DNA of 64,000 nt from Cyathus striatus (GCA_025738555.1 JAOVFP010000008.1:3286001-3350000), one strand, 5' to 3'. Positions 25,040 through 37,250 are shown, counted from the first letter of the stretch. Numbers and translations are program-made. Notes: generated by a model from the letters alone, not told the origin.

Positions 25040-25375
25040 ATGTCTAAGCTAGCCATACTACATGATCTTACTATTTCTACTCGAGCATCTTATCCTTTCG
25101 ATGATTCGGAAGTGTTTGAAGTCATTCTGAGTACGTCGGATAAATCCTCCTTTCACATGGACTGGAAGACATGGGCACTCTAGGGTACACTCCCTCGACT
25201 GGCGCGTCAGATCCCGTCGTCAATGTTTCGGGCAACAGCCTATGTAGAACAGCGGAATACTCGGCTCACTTTTGCCGTGTTGTTACCTGGTCATGGACCC
25301 TGCCATACTTATCGGATACAACTCTACTTGTTGACATGTTAGAGGCAGCTAAAAATACGATATGGCAGTGGTAAT
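25040..25375 (+). pseudogene. BTB-domain N-terminal remnant, module 1
   Basis: Sequence from 25040 matches the start and first BTB domain of the intact BTB gene at 59067. The phrase for a-x-Y-P-F-D-x-S-E, the LSTSD-like strand, and the later W-T-L-P plus LLVDMLEAA-like stretch (about 25290-25360) are recognisable but in different frames. The sequence stops after that helix and the rest of the gene is missing. It sits between SDR copy 1 and DUF6534 paralogue D, the same order as in modules 2 and 3. Confidence 0.7.
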
Positions 25376-25557
25376 CCTAACGATAAATACAGGATTTCAG
25401 CGAGAGGAAACGCGATAAGTAAGATCCATCGTACATGGGAAAGCAGTAAGTATACGTGAAAAACAGCGATCGTTGTCATAATTGTACATTCAGTGATTCA
25501 ACGCTGTCAAGCCTTGGAGGACACGACTCGTTCACTACTTAGCCTGTTGGCTTGGGG

Positions 25558-27437
25558 TTACTTGTCGTGAATATTACTATTTGGGAGTGACTGATTTAAA
25601 GTATTGGATGTTCCGAACTCAGAGGAAAATTGTATGTGTGTTCCTCCAGAATTCATGTCTCGAAGAGTCGTTCGGATATTAAGCGACGTCAAAAGAGAGT
25701 TGCTGTACACTGTTCAGCCAGTTTTAGTTATATAACTCATTACTATGAATGCTTGGAGACAGAACTTGCTTACAGTTTCCTAATACCAAGTAATGAGCCA
25801 AGCCTATTGACAGTTCCCCGGACCCTATCTTCGTCTAAATATGATCGTATTAGTTCATCAACAGCAATCTTGGATCTGAAGGTATCTACCAATATATAAG
25901 CTGCTAACTCCACCGACCTATAGTATTACGACGTCACGCTAGACACACCGCTGGAAAGATGAATGGCACATACCCCAGGAGCAGCCCCGTACTAAAAATA
26001 AAGATAACCAACACCGTTATTACCGAATCCGTCCTGATATGAATATATTTAGGGGCTTTGGTTGCATTGAAGAGGTTAAAAAGCTGTGACCTTTTTATTC
26101 CAGATCTGCTATGAGCAAGGATGATGCACAATGTTGCGGCGATGAATAGCTCAGATACAATCGATGTCAAGGTGCCAATAGAGAAGATGGGCTAGAAAAT
26201 TGCTCAATTTTTATTTATTAATATATCTTCAATATGGCACATACCTCATGTGCTGCCGACCCCAGGAAAAGAGCTACACTTATGATCCTGATGTTGTCTT
26301 TAGTTCCCATTTAAGTCCGAGTCGGGAGACATGACTAACTGATGAAAATAAACTTTGCCAGAACTGTGTTAGAGATTTGACAAATTAAAAATATTTAAAT
26401 ATCCATACATAGCTCCAGCCCTTTTATATTTTTAAATGCCTTGATTCGTGTTCATAGTAGAATGACATGGTACTCACCCACACTGACGGTAGCTAGGGAA
26501 ATCTGCCCAGCAGAATTCGTTATAAGATTGTTAAATGTTATTAGAAATATCTTGCGTACTGTAGCTGTTACAATAGTCGTACGAAGAATCCTCCTCTCCT
26601 CGCCAATTACTGGAACAAGAAGGCAGACATGTTAAAGCGATGCATAGAGTTCACTATAATTGATATACCCACATATGTAAATACGTCTTGCATATACGCT
26701 TCATCGATGTACTCGTTAAAAGAAAGTATGATATTTTAAAAAAGATGTCGAGGCATACATTTGGACAGTGAAAAAGATGATAGGCTAAAGCCAATATAGT
26801 CTGATTAGGCTGTAAGTTGACTTAAAACAAAGTGACTTACAGGGATGAGTAACTGCCCCTGAATCAGTAATGTTAGACTGCTTCGAGAAAGCTCCAACAC
26901 CACCGTCCCCCACCTTATACGACCTAGTATGAAACATGTCAAATTTGAATGAATGAAACGACAATAGAATATTACCACGGCATGACAAGAAATGCTGCCG
27001 GATTTCCATAATTCTTCACAAAATAATAATATGTTAAATCGGTGATGCAGATAAAATGGATAGTTCCAAGTATCCTTAACCTCTATTAGCATTTTTCACG
27101 GAAAGTAACTGTTCCTTTAAGTGAACATTATCCTTACCATAAGATAGACACCTGAAATGAGGATTAAACAGTAACTCTGAGCGTCGAATACTAGCAAGTG
27201 CTCGAAAACACTGATATAATGTGTACTTACAGCCACCTTAATCCATGCCAGGTCATTCCACGATGTTCTAAAATACACGAATGTTTGTACGCAAGTGGCG
27301 CCGTACAACCTGGGGAGTCTCGTTAGGTTAAAGAATCGCAACTAAAGTCTATGTATCATCTTCGATACATACATTGCTGTCATTAAATTTCCAATGGCAA
27401 CCGATGCAAGTGTTTTCTGTAGTAGTTCCGATGACAT
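25558..27437 (-). CDS. DUF6534 membrane protein, minus-strand paralogue D
   Basis: The start is ATG at 27437-27435 (MSSELLQKTLASVAIGNL). The following exons are LYGATCVQTFVYFRTSWND, VSIL, W-ILGTIHFICITDLTYYYF with VKNYGNPAAF, SYK, GQLLIP and PIIFFTVQ. The donor after GQLLIP is GTAAGT (26840 downward). A downstream exon carries SELFIAATLCIILAHSRSG, followed by VITVLVIFIFSTGLLLGYVP. The last exon reads Y-S-N-S-LLTSLNIRTTLRDMNSG, with TAA at 25558. Junctions checked are in frame. It belongs to module 1. Confidence 0.8.
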
Positions 27438-27589
27438 ACTGGGGCGGAGATAATATGATTGAGATAGGCCTGGAGGGAACACTGGCTCCAAGCTCCAACT
27501 TGTCAAAGCTTCTCCTCTTTATAGTACTAAAGGTTGATGAATAAATATGCAAAAACAATGGAGGTGTAAATGATCATGATAATATCGCA

Positions 27590-27900
27590 ACACATCAGCC
27601 ATAACTTAGATGTGACCGATTGTTTCTATTCTTAACCAGCATCAGTATGTTCTCCAACACCATATTTCTATAGGCGGTGATAACAATTTCATTTTCATCC
27701 AACTCAATGGCCGCCCATTGGGTAGAAGCTGTTCTTAAATTAAATTAAAGTTGTCAGGAGAGAAGTCCGGATTTCATCATGATACTTATCAGAGCTGGTC
27801 ATAAGCCATGTTTAAAAGATAGCCGCTTGTGTCCCAAAACTTGGACTCAGCCTATATCTACTTTCGTGTTGTAGAGGTAAGAGTTGCGCTGATGCATAAA
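27590..27900 (-). pseudogene. Broken copy of the small unknown gene upstream of paralogue E
   Basis: On the minus strand this region aligns by eye with the open frame at 48599-48892. Shared phrases are AESKFW / AESEFC near the start, A-I-E-L-D-E-N-E / N-E-F-D-E-D-L in the middle and VKNRNN / IKNRDN at the end. Here the frame carries several stops. It shows that the duplication extends beyond the DUF6534 start. Function unknown. Confidence 0.5.
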
Positions 27901-28432
27901 CAAAGAAATTGTAAGCGAGTCGGTTAAACATCCGTTTAACCTGGGTGTTCTAAGGTGTCGAGAAAGGGGGGAAATGTTCACTCGATTTGGAAGAAGTAGA
28001 TACATGGTTTTTAAAGAAAATTAGAATAAAGAGAGTACTTATTGAGGAATAGTGGAATAAAACGGAAATTAAAGGTTTAGAGGTTGTAGATTATTGGAAG
28101 AAAAAGGAAAAGCTTGAAACATAAAGCATACCAATGAATTGAAAGAAAAATTGTAAAGTAAAGCTCGGGGGGGAAGGAGACATAGGGTGGTGACATGGCC
28201 TTTGGTAAAGCAAACTGCACATTCAGGGAGTCTTGGTAGTGTGCGATACCGATGATCTTGATTTACTCTTGAGTAATTGCGGTGTTGAGGCGATGTACAA
28301 GTGTGTCGGCGTTGAAGGGAGAAAGTTAGAGAACTCGCAAACAGCGCATCGACGCACGCATCAGTTGATTACGTAATAGAAATAACGTTCGCGCACTATG
28401 ATAACGAAATCAGTAAAATCTTTAGTTTTGTA

Positions 28433-29609
28433 CAGTTTGCGACACATAAACACCACAAATTTTATTACGATAGAAAAACGAATTTTTTAGCAAAAACTAA
28501 TTACAGATTCAGATTCAGCAAGTCAAAATACATACAAAAATGGTGTTTTTGAGAAATTCCCACGCCAAAATAGGTGTGCCAAATTTTTTGGCAAAAAAAA
28601 ATCAACATGTTATGCTGACTAATTTAGGATTCAATGGCTTTGGCAACCATCATTGAAGTACTCCTCTAACACAAATGTGTAATTACCTATTTTTCAAGCT
28701 TTTCTCACATGAAATTTAAAGGAATCTAATTAATGAATTGAGCAAATGTGGTGGTATCGCTCAGTTTTAACACAGGTTCATGCACCTCACCCCATCTCAT
28801 CCCTTTGACTCTTAACTTTCCTTTCAATCTCTCTCACTGTCTCATTCTTTATTAGTTTCTCCTTGTCTCTTTTAGACTATTTTCTCTCTAATTTATATAT
28901 AGTATATAATTAGAGCAAGTATGGTGTAAGATTGTCATCTGTCATCTCACACTGCTTGCAGTTTTACTGGGTATGGTAAGGAGGTCCAGCTGGAACCAGA
29001 AAAATATTTTTGGAACTCTCTACAGAGTTCAATACCCATCTCTCCTGGATCCACACTGCTGAGTAGTAGGGTTATTAAAGTAGTTCACATATCATTGAAT
29101 AGCTGCCATGGATTAGACATATTTATAGACTCCTCACTAATAGCATAAGCATTCTAGCCATTTGTACTGGACTATGGGTAGGGAATGGATGATAGGTGGT
29201 GGGGAGGGCACTGAGAACTCTGAAAATAAGTTTTGACTGATTATTGTGAAATCCATTGTTGTTTTAGCTATTGTATTCCAAAAAAATACTCTGGGTATGA
29301 GGATTAGAAACATGATTTTTTGGTGCCCACTGAGGTAGTTTAGAGGGCAATATTTTTGCAGAATCACATTGCTATCAATGAAAGGAAGCTAAAACTGCAT
29401 TTTCCATGATTTTTACTATTTTTTTAATAGCTAAGTGCCAAATTTTTGGGTCAAATTTTTCAAAATTTGGAATTTGGAAAATCAGCTTGTGGAATACTAA
29501 AGAATACATCCTAAATACACTATTCCAATGGTTTTTAGAGGCTAAAAATAGTTTGTGATGGCTAGAAAATTTGCTCAAGAAATTTGTGGTGTTTATGTGT
29601 TGCAAACTA
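28433..29609. mobile_element. Tc1/mariner-like element, 1,177 bp
   Basis: TA duplications (28431-28432 and 29610-29611) flank inverted repeats reading YAGTTTGCRACACATAAAC from each end and continuing ACCACAAATTT, about 30 bp in all. Length and end structure resemble the pogo-like element at 16402, but the terminal sequence differs, so it is a separate family. The interior has no transposase frame I recognise. It marks the left edge of the CG-poor transposon nest. Confidence 0.78.
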
Positions 29610-29611
29610 TA

Positions 29612-30587
29612 GTGCAGGTGAAATGCCTGCTTTACAGTGTTATCAGAATGAATATGATAAGATCTGATTACCTACTACAGTAATGGGCCTCTGCCAATAT
29701 AGAAAGTACTCCAAAACTCTACTTAATGCAGGTTCATGTGCTTACTATTATTTGTTCATAACCCTAAAACCATCTTCATCACTTGCTCAACTGGCCTACA
29801 CATGATAAGATAAGGTACACAAACAAAGAGCAAATCTAAGGGGTCAAACTCATGAGTGAGAGGCTGGCAAATTTTGTCTTGGTCATCTCAGAAATGTGGC
29901 AGAATCAGCAGCATGATCTCGAAAAATATTTCACTTACAATAAATGTCTAAATTCACACAACAATAAATTCTCATTTACATCAGTTTGCATTGCATACAA
30001 TTTTAGTGAGAGTTCTTTTGATTTCAATAATGTTACATACTTATGGACCACTAACAAATTCATAGCACCTACCCAATGACTTAACTTTAGGAGATAACAA
30101 ATGTATACTTAGATTAGGTGTCCATCTAAGTGAGAGCAGCATGGTCTCAGTTGCCCTTCCATTGGCACTCATCCAAATTGGGGTTTGAAACTGCCCATGG
30201 AGTCTGGGAAAACAACACTGTTAGATGTATGTGTTGAATGTTCAGTCTTCTTGGGCTAGTTCTCTAGCTTTCTGCACACCACTCTCCTTTCTGGGGTTAC
30301 TGATCAATCATCACAACACACCATTTTCATTCACATTCACCAGTGTTATTGTTCTTCTCCTTTATTCATCACCCCATTGCACAAAAACTGCTGTGGGAGA
30401 AGATACTTTGTTGGTGGTATTTTCAGATAAAGATATTATTGCAAGTGGATGGACTTCAGTCCATCCTCCAGTTCCTAGTGAGGTTGTGTATGAGCTGAAG
30501 TTGAGGGAAAATGAAACCTGAGTCTGAGGTAGCAAGTAGGTAGGTACCATGAGTAAGTAATCTGAAGAATGGACATGTATCAGTAAT
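29612..30587. other. AT-rich spacer with a dispersed repeat
   Basis: I find no gene. The portion from about 30085 to 30360 resembles 48985-49260 (shared phrases TTAGATT, GGTGTCCATCTA / GGCGTCCATCTA, GAGAGCAG, AATYGGGGTTT). A plus frame at 30225..30521 is open for 98 codons but has no motif and is not conserved in the other copy. Confidence 0.4.
30085..30360 (+). repeat. Dispersed repeat, copy 1 (partner 48985-49260)
   Basis: By-eye alignment shows patches of similarity over about 270 bp, strongest in the first 120 bp. The two copies do not share a long open frame. It could be an eroded transposon or gene fragment. Confidence 0.4.
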
Positions 30588-30890
30588 TGTCATATCCATG
30601 ACAATTGCCAAACCATTGGAGTCAACCCCAGGTTTACTCCAGATTTTGTACACTTATTATATATTGAACTCTTCTTACTAATGTTTACTTGTACCTTCCC
30701 TTTATTATTCTTTTACCTCATTCTCTGGCCTTGGTCATTTTACCTATGTCTATAATCTAGAGGTGTATCACTAGTTTACTATGGTCTACATATTATGGAG
30801 TTTACTTACCCCTAGGATGCCACATACCTATGGGCATTACTCTGTATGCATTTGGACAAAGTAGTTTACTATATAAACTACTTTTGTAAT
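30588..30890 (+). repeat. Older LTR (A), left part
   Basis: The sequence begins TGTCATATCCATGACAATTG and follows the Ty3/gypsy LTR consensus of this window, but with nearly every CG changed to TG or CA and a 13-14 bp deletion near 30690 relative to the young LTR. It stops at GTAAT, where the full-length element inserted. The remainder is at 37873-38151. LTR B (39170-39746) carries the same diagnostic changes and the same deletion. Confidence 0.9.
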
Positions 30891-31499
30891 TGTCATATCT
30901 GTGACAATCCCTGTACCATTGGAGTCAACTCCGGGTTTACTCCGCTTTTAGTATGTTTCCTCCGGACTATGTATACTTGTTATATATTGAACTCTTCCTT
31001 ACTAATGTTTACTTGTAACTGTTTACTTGTTCCTTCCCTTTAATATTACTACCTCATTCTCCGGCCGCGGCCATTTCTCCTATGACTATAATCTAGAGGT
31101 GTACTACTAGTTTACCATGTTCTACATTTCATGGAGTTTACTTAACCCTAGGATGCCACATACCCATGGGCATTACTCCGTACGCATTCGGACAAAGTAG
31201 TTTACTATATAAACTACTCCTGTAATGTAGATAGACTTCAGTTTCAAATCAACTATGTTTACACCCTTCCCCCACTTGGGCCTTGAGCCAACTCCGCTAT
31301 TTTGCCACTTACTCTGCTTTGTTCTAAATACGGAACTGGAAGTCCAAGGGGCGCAATATACAAGTTGAAGCCAACGTTCCACTACTCCTGTACTTGTTCA
31401 TCATCTCCACACACCCTACTAACGTTGTACAAGTTACTCCGCTATTAGACTATCTACTCCAAGGTTCTTGTCCCTAGTGGAAAAGAACGGGACGTGACA
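30891..31499 (+). repeat. 5' LTR of the full-length element
   Basis: 609 bp, starting TGTCATATCT and ending GACGTGACA. It contains a TATA box (31206-31213) and the presumed RNA start (31240). It retains many CG sites, unlike LTRs A and B. Confidence 0.95.
31206..31249 (+). promoter_or_regulatory. LTR promoter: TATA box and predicted RNA start
   Basis: TATATAAA lies at 31206-31213. About 34 bp downstream, AGTTTCAAAT (31240-31249) is exactly complementary to the primer-binding site after the LTR. In self-primed elements the RNA 5' end is the primer, so the RNA should begin at 31240. The spacing to the TATA box fits this. Confidence 0.75.
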
Positions 31500-31501
31500 G
31501 T

Positions 31502-31511
31502 ATTTGAAACT
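31502..31511 (+). other. Primer-binding site complementary to the element's own RNA 5' end
   Basis: ATTTGAAACT begins two bases after the 5' LTR and pairs over 10 bases with AGTTTCAAAT at 31240-31249. There is no TGG start as for tRNA-primed elements. This matches the self-priming mechanism known from Tf1 of fission yeast. Confidence 0.75.
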
Positions 31512-31551
31512 CACTCCCTTGGATCTTCTCTGCATTTTTGTCTTTTCTCTG

Positions 31552-33225
31552 ATGGCTACTCGTACCGAGACTGCTCATCAACGCAGTCACCAGCAGCAAA
31601 CAATCCCGCTGCAAGCCTGACGTAGTAATCGTTTGGCTTCTCAGCAATCTGCTACTCAATGTACGACTACTGTCCTGTGACCTCTTTCTGTTTCTCGTTC
31701 TCCTGTTCCAGAGTCGGCCAGTGCATTGGTCTCAAGAATTCCTGTCTCGGCCGGACGTGCTCAACAGGTGCTGCAACCAGCATTCGAGTATGTCAGCAAT
31801 GCCCAACCCATGCCACTTGTTTTTCCATTTGACCCAACACTCATTCCACATGCTACCATTGACTCTGACCTGCGAGCTCCAACTCCGGGTCTAGCACCCC
31901 CTAAAGCACCTATACCTTCAGGTGCTGGGAGTACTCCGCCACCACCTCCACCCGGAGATAATGGCAATGGGGGCAATGGTTATGAATCATCTGAGGATGG
32001 CTCCAACCATGAGCCCTCTGATGGTAATTCTCAGTTTGGTGACATTGAGGATGAAGTTCCTCCCTCTGATCACGGAGATTCTGCAGGCCATGGAGGAACT
32101 CCTCCTGGTGGGCCTGGCAGACCAGGAGGCTCTGGTCCTTCATCTCATGGCTCCTCTCACTCCTCTCGCTCATCCTCCTACCACCCTCATTGATGTCATT
32201 ACGACAGAGAAGATGTGGTTGGTGCTCTGACTACTATAGTCGAGCGCATTATGGATCGGCCACCTCCTACTCCTGCACCACATGACAAGAAAGTTAAAGC
32301 GCCTGACATTTTCAATGGCTCTAGCACCGATAAGCTGGATGCATTCTTAACTCAGTGCTGCCTAAATTTCCAGAACAACCCCCACCTTTACAACAGTGAC
32401 CAGGCAAAAGTTGACTATACGTTAACTTTTCTCCGGGGATCTGCAGGGGCTTTGTTCAGTTCACATCTGGATGAGGATGTTTATGAGCGCTGGATGGATG
32501 ATTGGCTCTTTTTCGTTAGTTTGCTCCGGACTCACTTCGGACAAACTAACCCCCAAGCAGAGGCTGAACTGGAGATCCGTGCACTGAAGATGGAAAACAA
32601 CCATCGCATCACTTCATACGAAATTGATTTCAACAAGTATGCTACCTTGTTGAACTGGGATGACCCATCCCTCACCTCACAATATTACTATGGGTTATGT
32701 CCGCGCATTAAGGACAAAATCTCCAGCAGGGAGATTCCTCGTCCTGAATCCCTTCAGCCTATGAAGGCTTTGGCCCAGGGTTTTGATCAGCGCCATTGGG
32801 AGCGCAGTACTGAGCGTGCCATTGAGGAGAGGCGTCACAAGGTTGCTGCTGCACCTTCCAAGACTCTTCCTCCGGCTTCCAACAATAGGAACTGGGGAAA
32901 CACTCCTGCAGAGCCTGCTGCCTCCACCTCTAATGCTGCATCAGTACCTACTCCGAGCACTTCCTCTGGGTCTACAGCCCAACCATGTCGTCCTACCTCT
33001 CAAGGTCCGGACTTAACACATAAATTAGGACCTGATGGTAAGTTAACTCCAGAGGAGCACAAATGTCGCTTGGACAACAAACTCTGCTTGTTTTGTGCTA
33101 AAGCTGGACACATGGCTAAGGATTGCCGCAAGGCTACATCCACAGCTGCAAGAGCACGCACTGCTGCTATTTCCTCCGAGGCGTCTGCCTCGGTGAGCCC
33201 CACTACAGGGAGTTCAAAAAAATAG
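31552..33225 (+). pseudogene. gag with three in-frame TGA stops
   Basis: One frame runs from ATG 31552 to TAG 33223-33225 (557 codons) but is interrupted by TGA at 31618, 31678 and 32191. The N-terminal third is Pro/Gly/Ser-rich. The central part (from about 32290) is a retrotransposon gag capsid region (APDIFNGSSTDKLDAFLTQC, FLRGSAGALF). The C-terminus has a CCHC zinc knuckle, [14 protein letters not shown]. The frame ends directly after a run of seven A residues that forms a -1 slippery site into pol. All three stops could come from CGA arginine codons by C-to-T change at CG. Confidence 0.9.
33216..33222 (+). promoter_or_regulatory. -1 ribosomal frameshift site between gag and pol
   Basis: In the gag frame the codons are TCA AAA AAA TAG, giving the heptamer A-AAA-AAA immediately before the stop. 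The pol frame is -1 relative to gag and open across this point (F-K-K-I-E-R). A one-base backward slip here would produce Gag-Pol. A downstream RNA structure was not evaluated. Confidence 0.7.
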
Positions 33226-36200
33226 AGCGCGGTCCTTGTAACTCTGCACAAGTCGAGGGCCACATTCCTCTCCCTTGTGCTCTCATGGAGGTAAGACTTA
33301 ACGTGTCTGCTCTTTCTGACCCTCAGGCTGTACATATACCACTCTCCTCTCCATCTCCTATAACACCAAACACTTTACTTACCTATGCTGCCCTTATTGA
33401 CTCCGGCTCCACTCACTGTTTTATTGACTCATTTTTCGTCCAGAGAAATCACCTACCTACCACTCCTATAACCCTGATAGCATTACGACTGTTTGATGGC
33501 ACCACAAACTCTACTCTTACAGATAGTACTACTTTGCCTGTAACGTTTCCATCTGGTGAATGCATCTCTCTTGCACTTTATGTGACTCTGCTTGATTCTT
33601 CTTGTTCCATGGTTCTAGGATTTAACTGGCTCTCCCAATACAATCCGTTGATTGACTGGGTACAGAGACGCATACTTCACTTCCAAACCACTGTTACAGA
33701 AGAATCATCTCCGCTTTTGTCGACCCCTGCTCCAAAGGATACTCCTTTGTTGCCACCTGCTTCACCAGATGAGCCATCTTTTCCTCTGCTGGACTCATGT
33801 CCTCCTCCGAGCATCTCTATGATCAATGCTGCCGCATTTCTTAGAGCTAGCAAACTTGAAGGGTCTCAAACCTTCAGGATACATCTCAGTGCTGTAGTCT
33901 CTGCATCTGCTGCTGCTGCTATGGCCACAGAGACCATTGACCTTTCTAATGTTCCCTTGGACTACCATGAGTTTGCTGACATCTTCAGCAAGAACCAAGC
34001 AGATACACTTGCTCCACACCGTCCTTATGATCTTAAAATCAATCTGGATGAAGGCTCTTCTCCTCCAGTTGGTACGATCTATTCCCTTTCCCAATCCGAG
34101 CTTGGATCTTTATGGGAGTTCATTGACGAACATCTCCATATTGGCTTCATACGTCCTTCACGTTCTCCACATGGAGCACCAGTGCTCTTTGTCCAGAAGA
34201 AGGATGGTTCACTTCGGCTTTGTGTTGATTTCCATGGACTCAATGCCATTTCCAAGAAGGATAGGTACCCTCTCCCTCTCATTGCCGACCTCCTTGATAG
34301 TCCTCACAAGGCTCGAATTTATTCTAAAATCGACCTCCGCCATGCCTACCATCTTGTCCGTATCACCGACAGAGATGAATGGAAGACTGCCTTTCGCACT
34401 CGCTATGGCTCGTTTGAATGGCTAGTAATGCCGTTTGGACTTACCAATGCACCGGCAGCCTTTCAACGTTTTATGAACGACATCTTCAAGGATTTACTTG
34501 ATGTGTGTGTAATAGTTTACCTCGACGATATTCTTATCTACTCCAATAACATGAAGGAACACCGTTGACACGTTAAGGAAGTCCTACGCCGATTACGAAA
34601 GCATGGTCTTTATGCCCGGGCAGATAAGTGTGAATTCCACACAGAGTCTGTTGAGTACCTTGGTTTCGTTCTTTCTCCCTCCGGCCTCACAATGTCTAAG
34701 GACAAAGTCCAAACAATTCAGGATTGGCCTGAGCCTAGAAAAGTGAAAGATGTTCAATCTTTCCTTGGCTTCACCAATTTCTACCAATGTTTCATCCAAG
34801 ATTACTCAGACATTGTTGTTTCATTAACACATCTTACCCGGAAGGGTTTGAAGTGGGACTTTACTCCGGCATGCCGTGTGGTGTTCAATCATCTGAAAGA
34901 TGCTTTCAGTACTGCTCCAGTGCTTACACACTGGGTGTCAGATGCGCAGATTATAGTAGAGACTGATGCTTCAGACTATGCACTCAGAGCTATTCTCTCT
35001 ATCATCGCTGACGATGGCGATATCCACCCTATAGCATTCCACTCCAGGACCTTTACTGCTCCGGAGTTGAACTATGACACCCATGACAAAGAACTCCTAG
35101 TGATCTTTGAAGCTTTCAAAGTATGGCGACATTACTTGGAGGGTTCTGGTATTCCAATCGATGTGGTCACTGATCACAAGAACCTGGAATACTTCTCCAC
35201 CACCAAGATCCTCACTCGTTGTCAAGCCCGTTGGTCGGAGTATCTTTCTCAATTCAATCTAGTTATACGTTTTCGTCCGGGGAAGCTCGGAGCTAAACCA
35301 GATGCATTAACTAGACGCTGGGACGTCTATCCTAAAGAGGGGGATAATGACTATGCCACAGTCAATCCGCATAACTTTAGGCCAGTTTTCACTCAAGAAC
35401 AACTCACTACCTTGTTGCAAGCTACTATTCTCTTCCTACCGATTCTCGGAGCTAGCATAGTTATGGACGTTGAGCAGCTTCATCATGATATCTTGATTGC
35501 TCAACCTACTGACACTGTTGCCGCCATTCATCTCCGAGATCCCACTGGTCATTGGTCAGTCGGAATGGACAAATTACTCCGTCTCAATGAACATATCTAT
35601 GTTCCCAATGACAACTCCCTTCGCCTCCATGTTCTCCAGTACAAGCATGATCACATCCTCGCTGGACACCCCGGTCAAAACAAGACCTTGTCCATTATCA
35701 GGCGTGAATACACTTGGCCTGGCCTCTGCACTTATATCAAGGACTACTGTAAGTCCTGTACCACTTGCATGTGATCTAAACCCCAAAGGCATCGACCCTA
35801 TGGCACTTTGAAGCAACTCCCAATTCCGGGACGTCCATGGAGTTCTATATCAATGGATTTCATCGAAACACTTCCTAAGTCCGGTTCAGAAGAGTATAAC
35901 TCCGTTCTGGTCGTCATAGATCGTTTCAGCAAGCAGGCAATATTCATCCCCTGTTATAACACCATTACCTCTGCCCAACTCGCTCAGCTCTTTGTCTTGC
36001 ACATATTTTCTAAACATGGTGTTCCAGAGCATGTTACCTCCAACAGAGGCTTGGAGTTCATCTCTCATTTCTTCCGTTCATTGGGCAAAGTCCTTGACAT
36101 GACCTTGTACTTTACCTCTGGGTATCACCCAGAGGGCGATGGACAAACAGAACGTATCAACCAAGTTCTGGAGCAATATGTCCGCATTTACTGCAACTAC

Positions 36201-36935
36201 CAGCAGGACAACTGGGCTGTTCTACTTCCTCTCACTGAGTTCGCATATAATAATACTCCGAGCTCGACCACTAATACAACCCCCTTCTTCGCCAACAAGG
36301 GTTATCACTCAGCAATAACAGTTCATCCGGAACGAGATGTTACTGCAGCTAAAGCACGGGAATTTGCTGTTGACCTCCAAGAACTTCACGAACTCCTCAA
36401 AATCGAAATAGCACTTGCTCAAAAGCGTTATCAAGTCGGAGCAGACAACTGTCGGTTGCCAGCTCCGGAGTTCAAGGTTGGAACAAAGGCTTTTGTCCAC
36501 GCTAAGTTCTTTAAATCTACTTGTCCAGCAAAAAAGTTTGCTGAAAAGTATTATGGTCCATATGAGATTATTGCCGAGACTGGATCCCACTCCCGCACCT
36601 TATGCCTCCCCACCAACTTTCACTCAGTTCATCCAGTCTTCCATGTCTCTATGCTCGAGCCAGCCACAGAAAATCCTTTCCCTGAACGTGAAATACCTCC
36701 ACCTCCTCCAGTGGAACTTGATGGCGACATCGAGTACAAAGTCAGCGAAATCTGTGACTCCAAGTTAGATCGTCATTGCAAATGCAAACTCCAGTATCTA
36801 GTCCGCTGGTCTGGATACGAGGGCACGGACGAAGAGTTAACTTGGCTAGCTGCAATGGAGCTAGAGCATGCTTTTGAACTTATTCAGGAGTTCCATTCAA
36901 AATATCCTGATAAGCCCAATCCAGACACCACTTAG
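33222..36935 (+). pseudogene. pol polyprotein (PR-RT-RH-IN-chromodomain), two TGA stops
   Basis: The order is aspartic protease ([13 protein letters not shown], about 33390), reverse transcriptase ([30 protein letters not shown] near 34530), RNase H (TDASDYAL, about 34965; VTDHKNLEYFS), integrase zinc finger (H-D-H-I-L-A-G-H, CKSCTTC), integrase core (SMDFIE; later Q-T-E-R-I-N with the glutamate), and a chromodomain (EYKVSEICDSK, LQYLVRWSGYEG). TGA stops interrupt the same frame at 34566 and 35772. The second catalytic aspartate of integrase reads Asn (VTSNRG, about 36040), and RT has His in place of the usual Arg in VDFHGLN; both fit G-to-A change at CG. The polyprotein is inactive in this copy. 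Confidence 0.92.
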
Positions 36936-37250
36936 ACTTTTCTCCACTTTTACTCATTTTACTCCGCTTTCACTCTTTTTCTTAGTTTCAATCCCTAGTG
37001 CACTCAGTGCACACATACACCAAAAAACAATTCAAAGTCCAAAACCTACAAAACATTTTCTCCTGTCTATGCACATTTTCCTCTGGCTCAATTTTCATTT
37101 CTATCTTCATTTTCACTCCCAGACTCATTATCTCCGCCACAGTATCATTTACTCCACCTCTGGCATTGCCCTCAGCAATCTCCGGAGTTTTCACTGCTGA
37201 ATAAGCATAATTATTCCTATTTGTCTCAAAGGCCTCGAAAGCTCGGCCTT

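Noticed and set aside
31173..31382. Conserved 62-70-codon frames repeated in each LTR (also at 37546, 39306, 41578 and 61113)
   Set aside because: Their conservation follows from LTR copy identity. They span promoter and untranslated sequence and lack a consistent start, so they are not genes.
31922..32230. Frames overlapping gag (31922..32230 plus, 31910..32173 minus)
   Set aside because: Shadows of the Pro/Gly/Ser-rich gag N-terminus; gag itself explains the openness.
36868..37204. Open frames after pol on both strands (up to 110 codons), as a possible extra retrotransposon gene
   Set aside because: They overlap each other in several frames of a T/C-rich untranslated region before the polypurine tract, with no motif and no start context.
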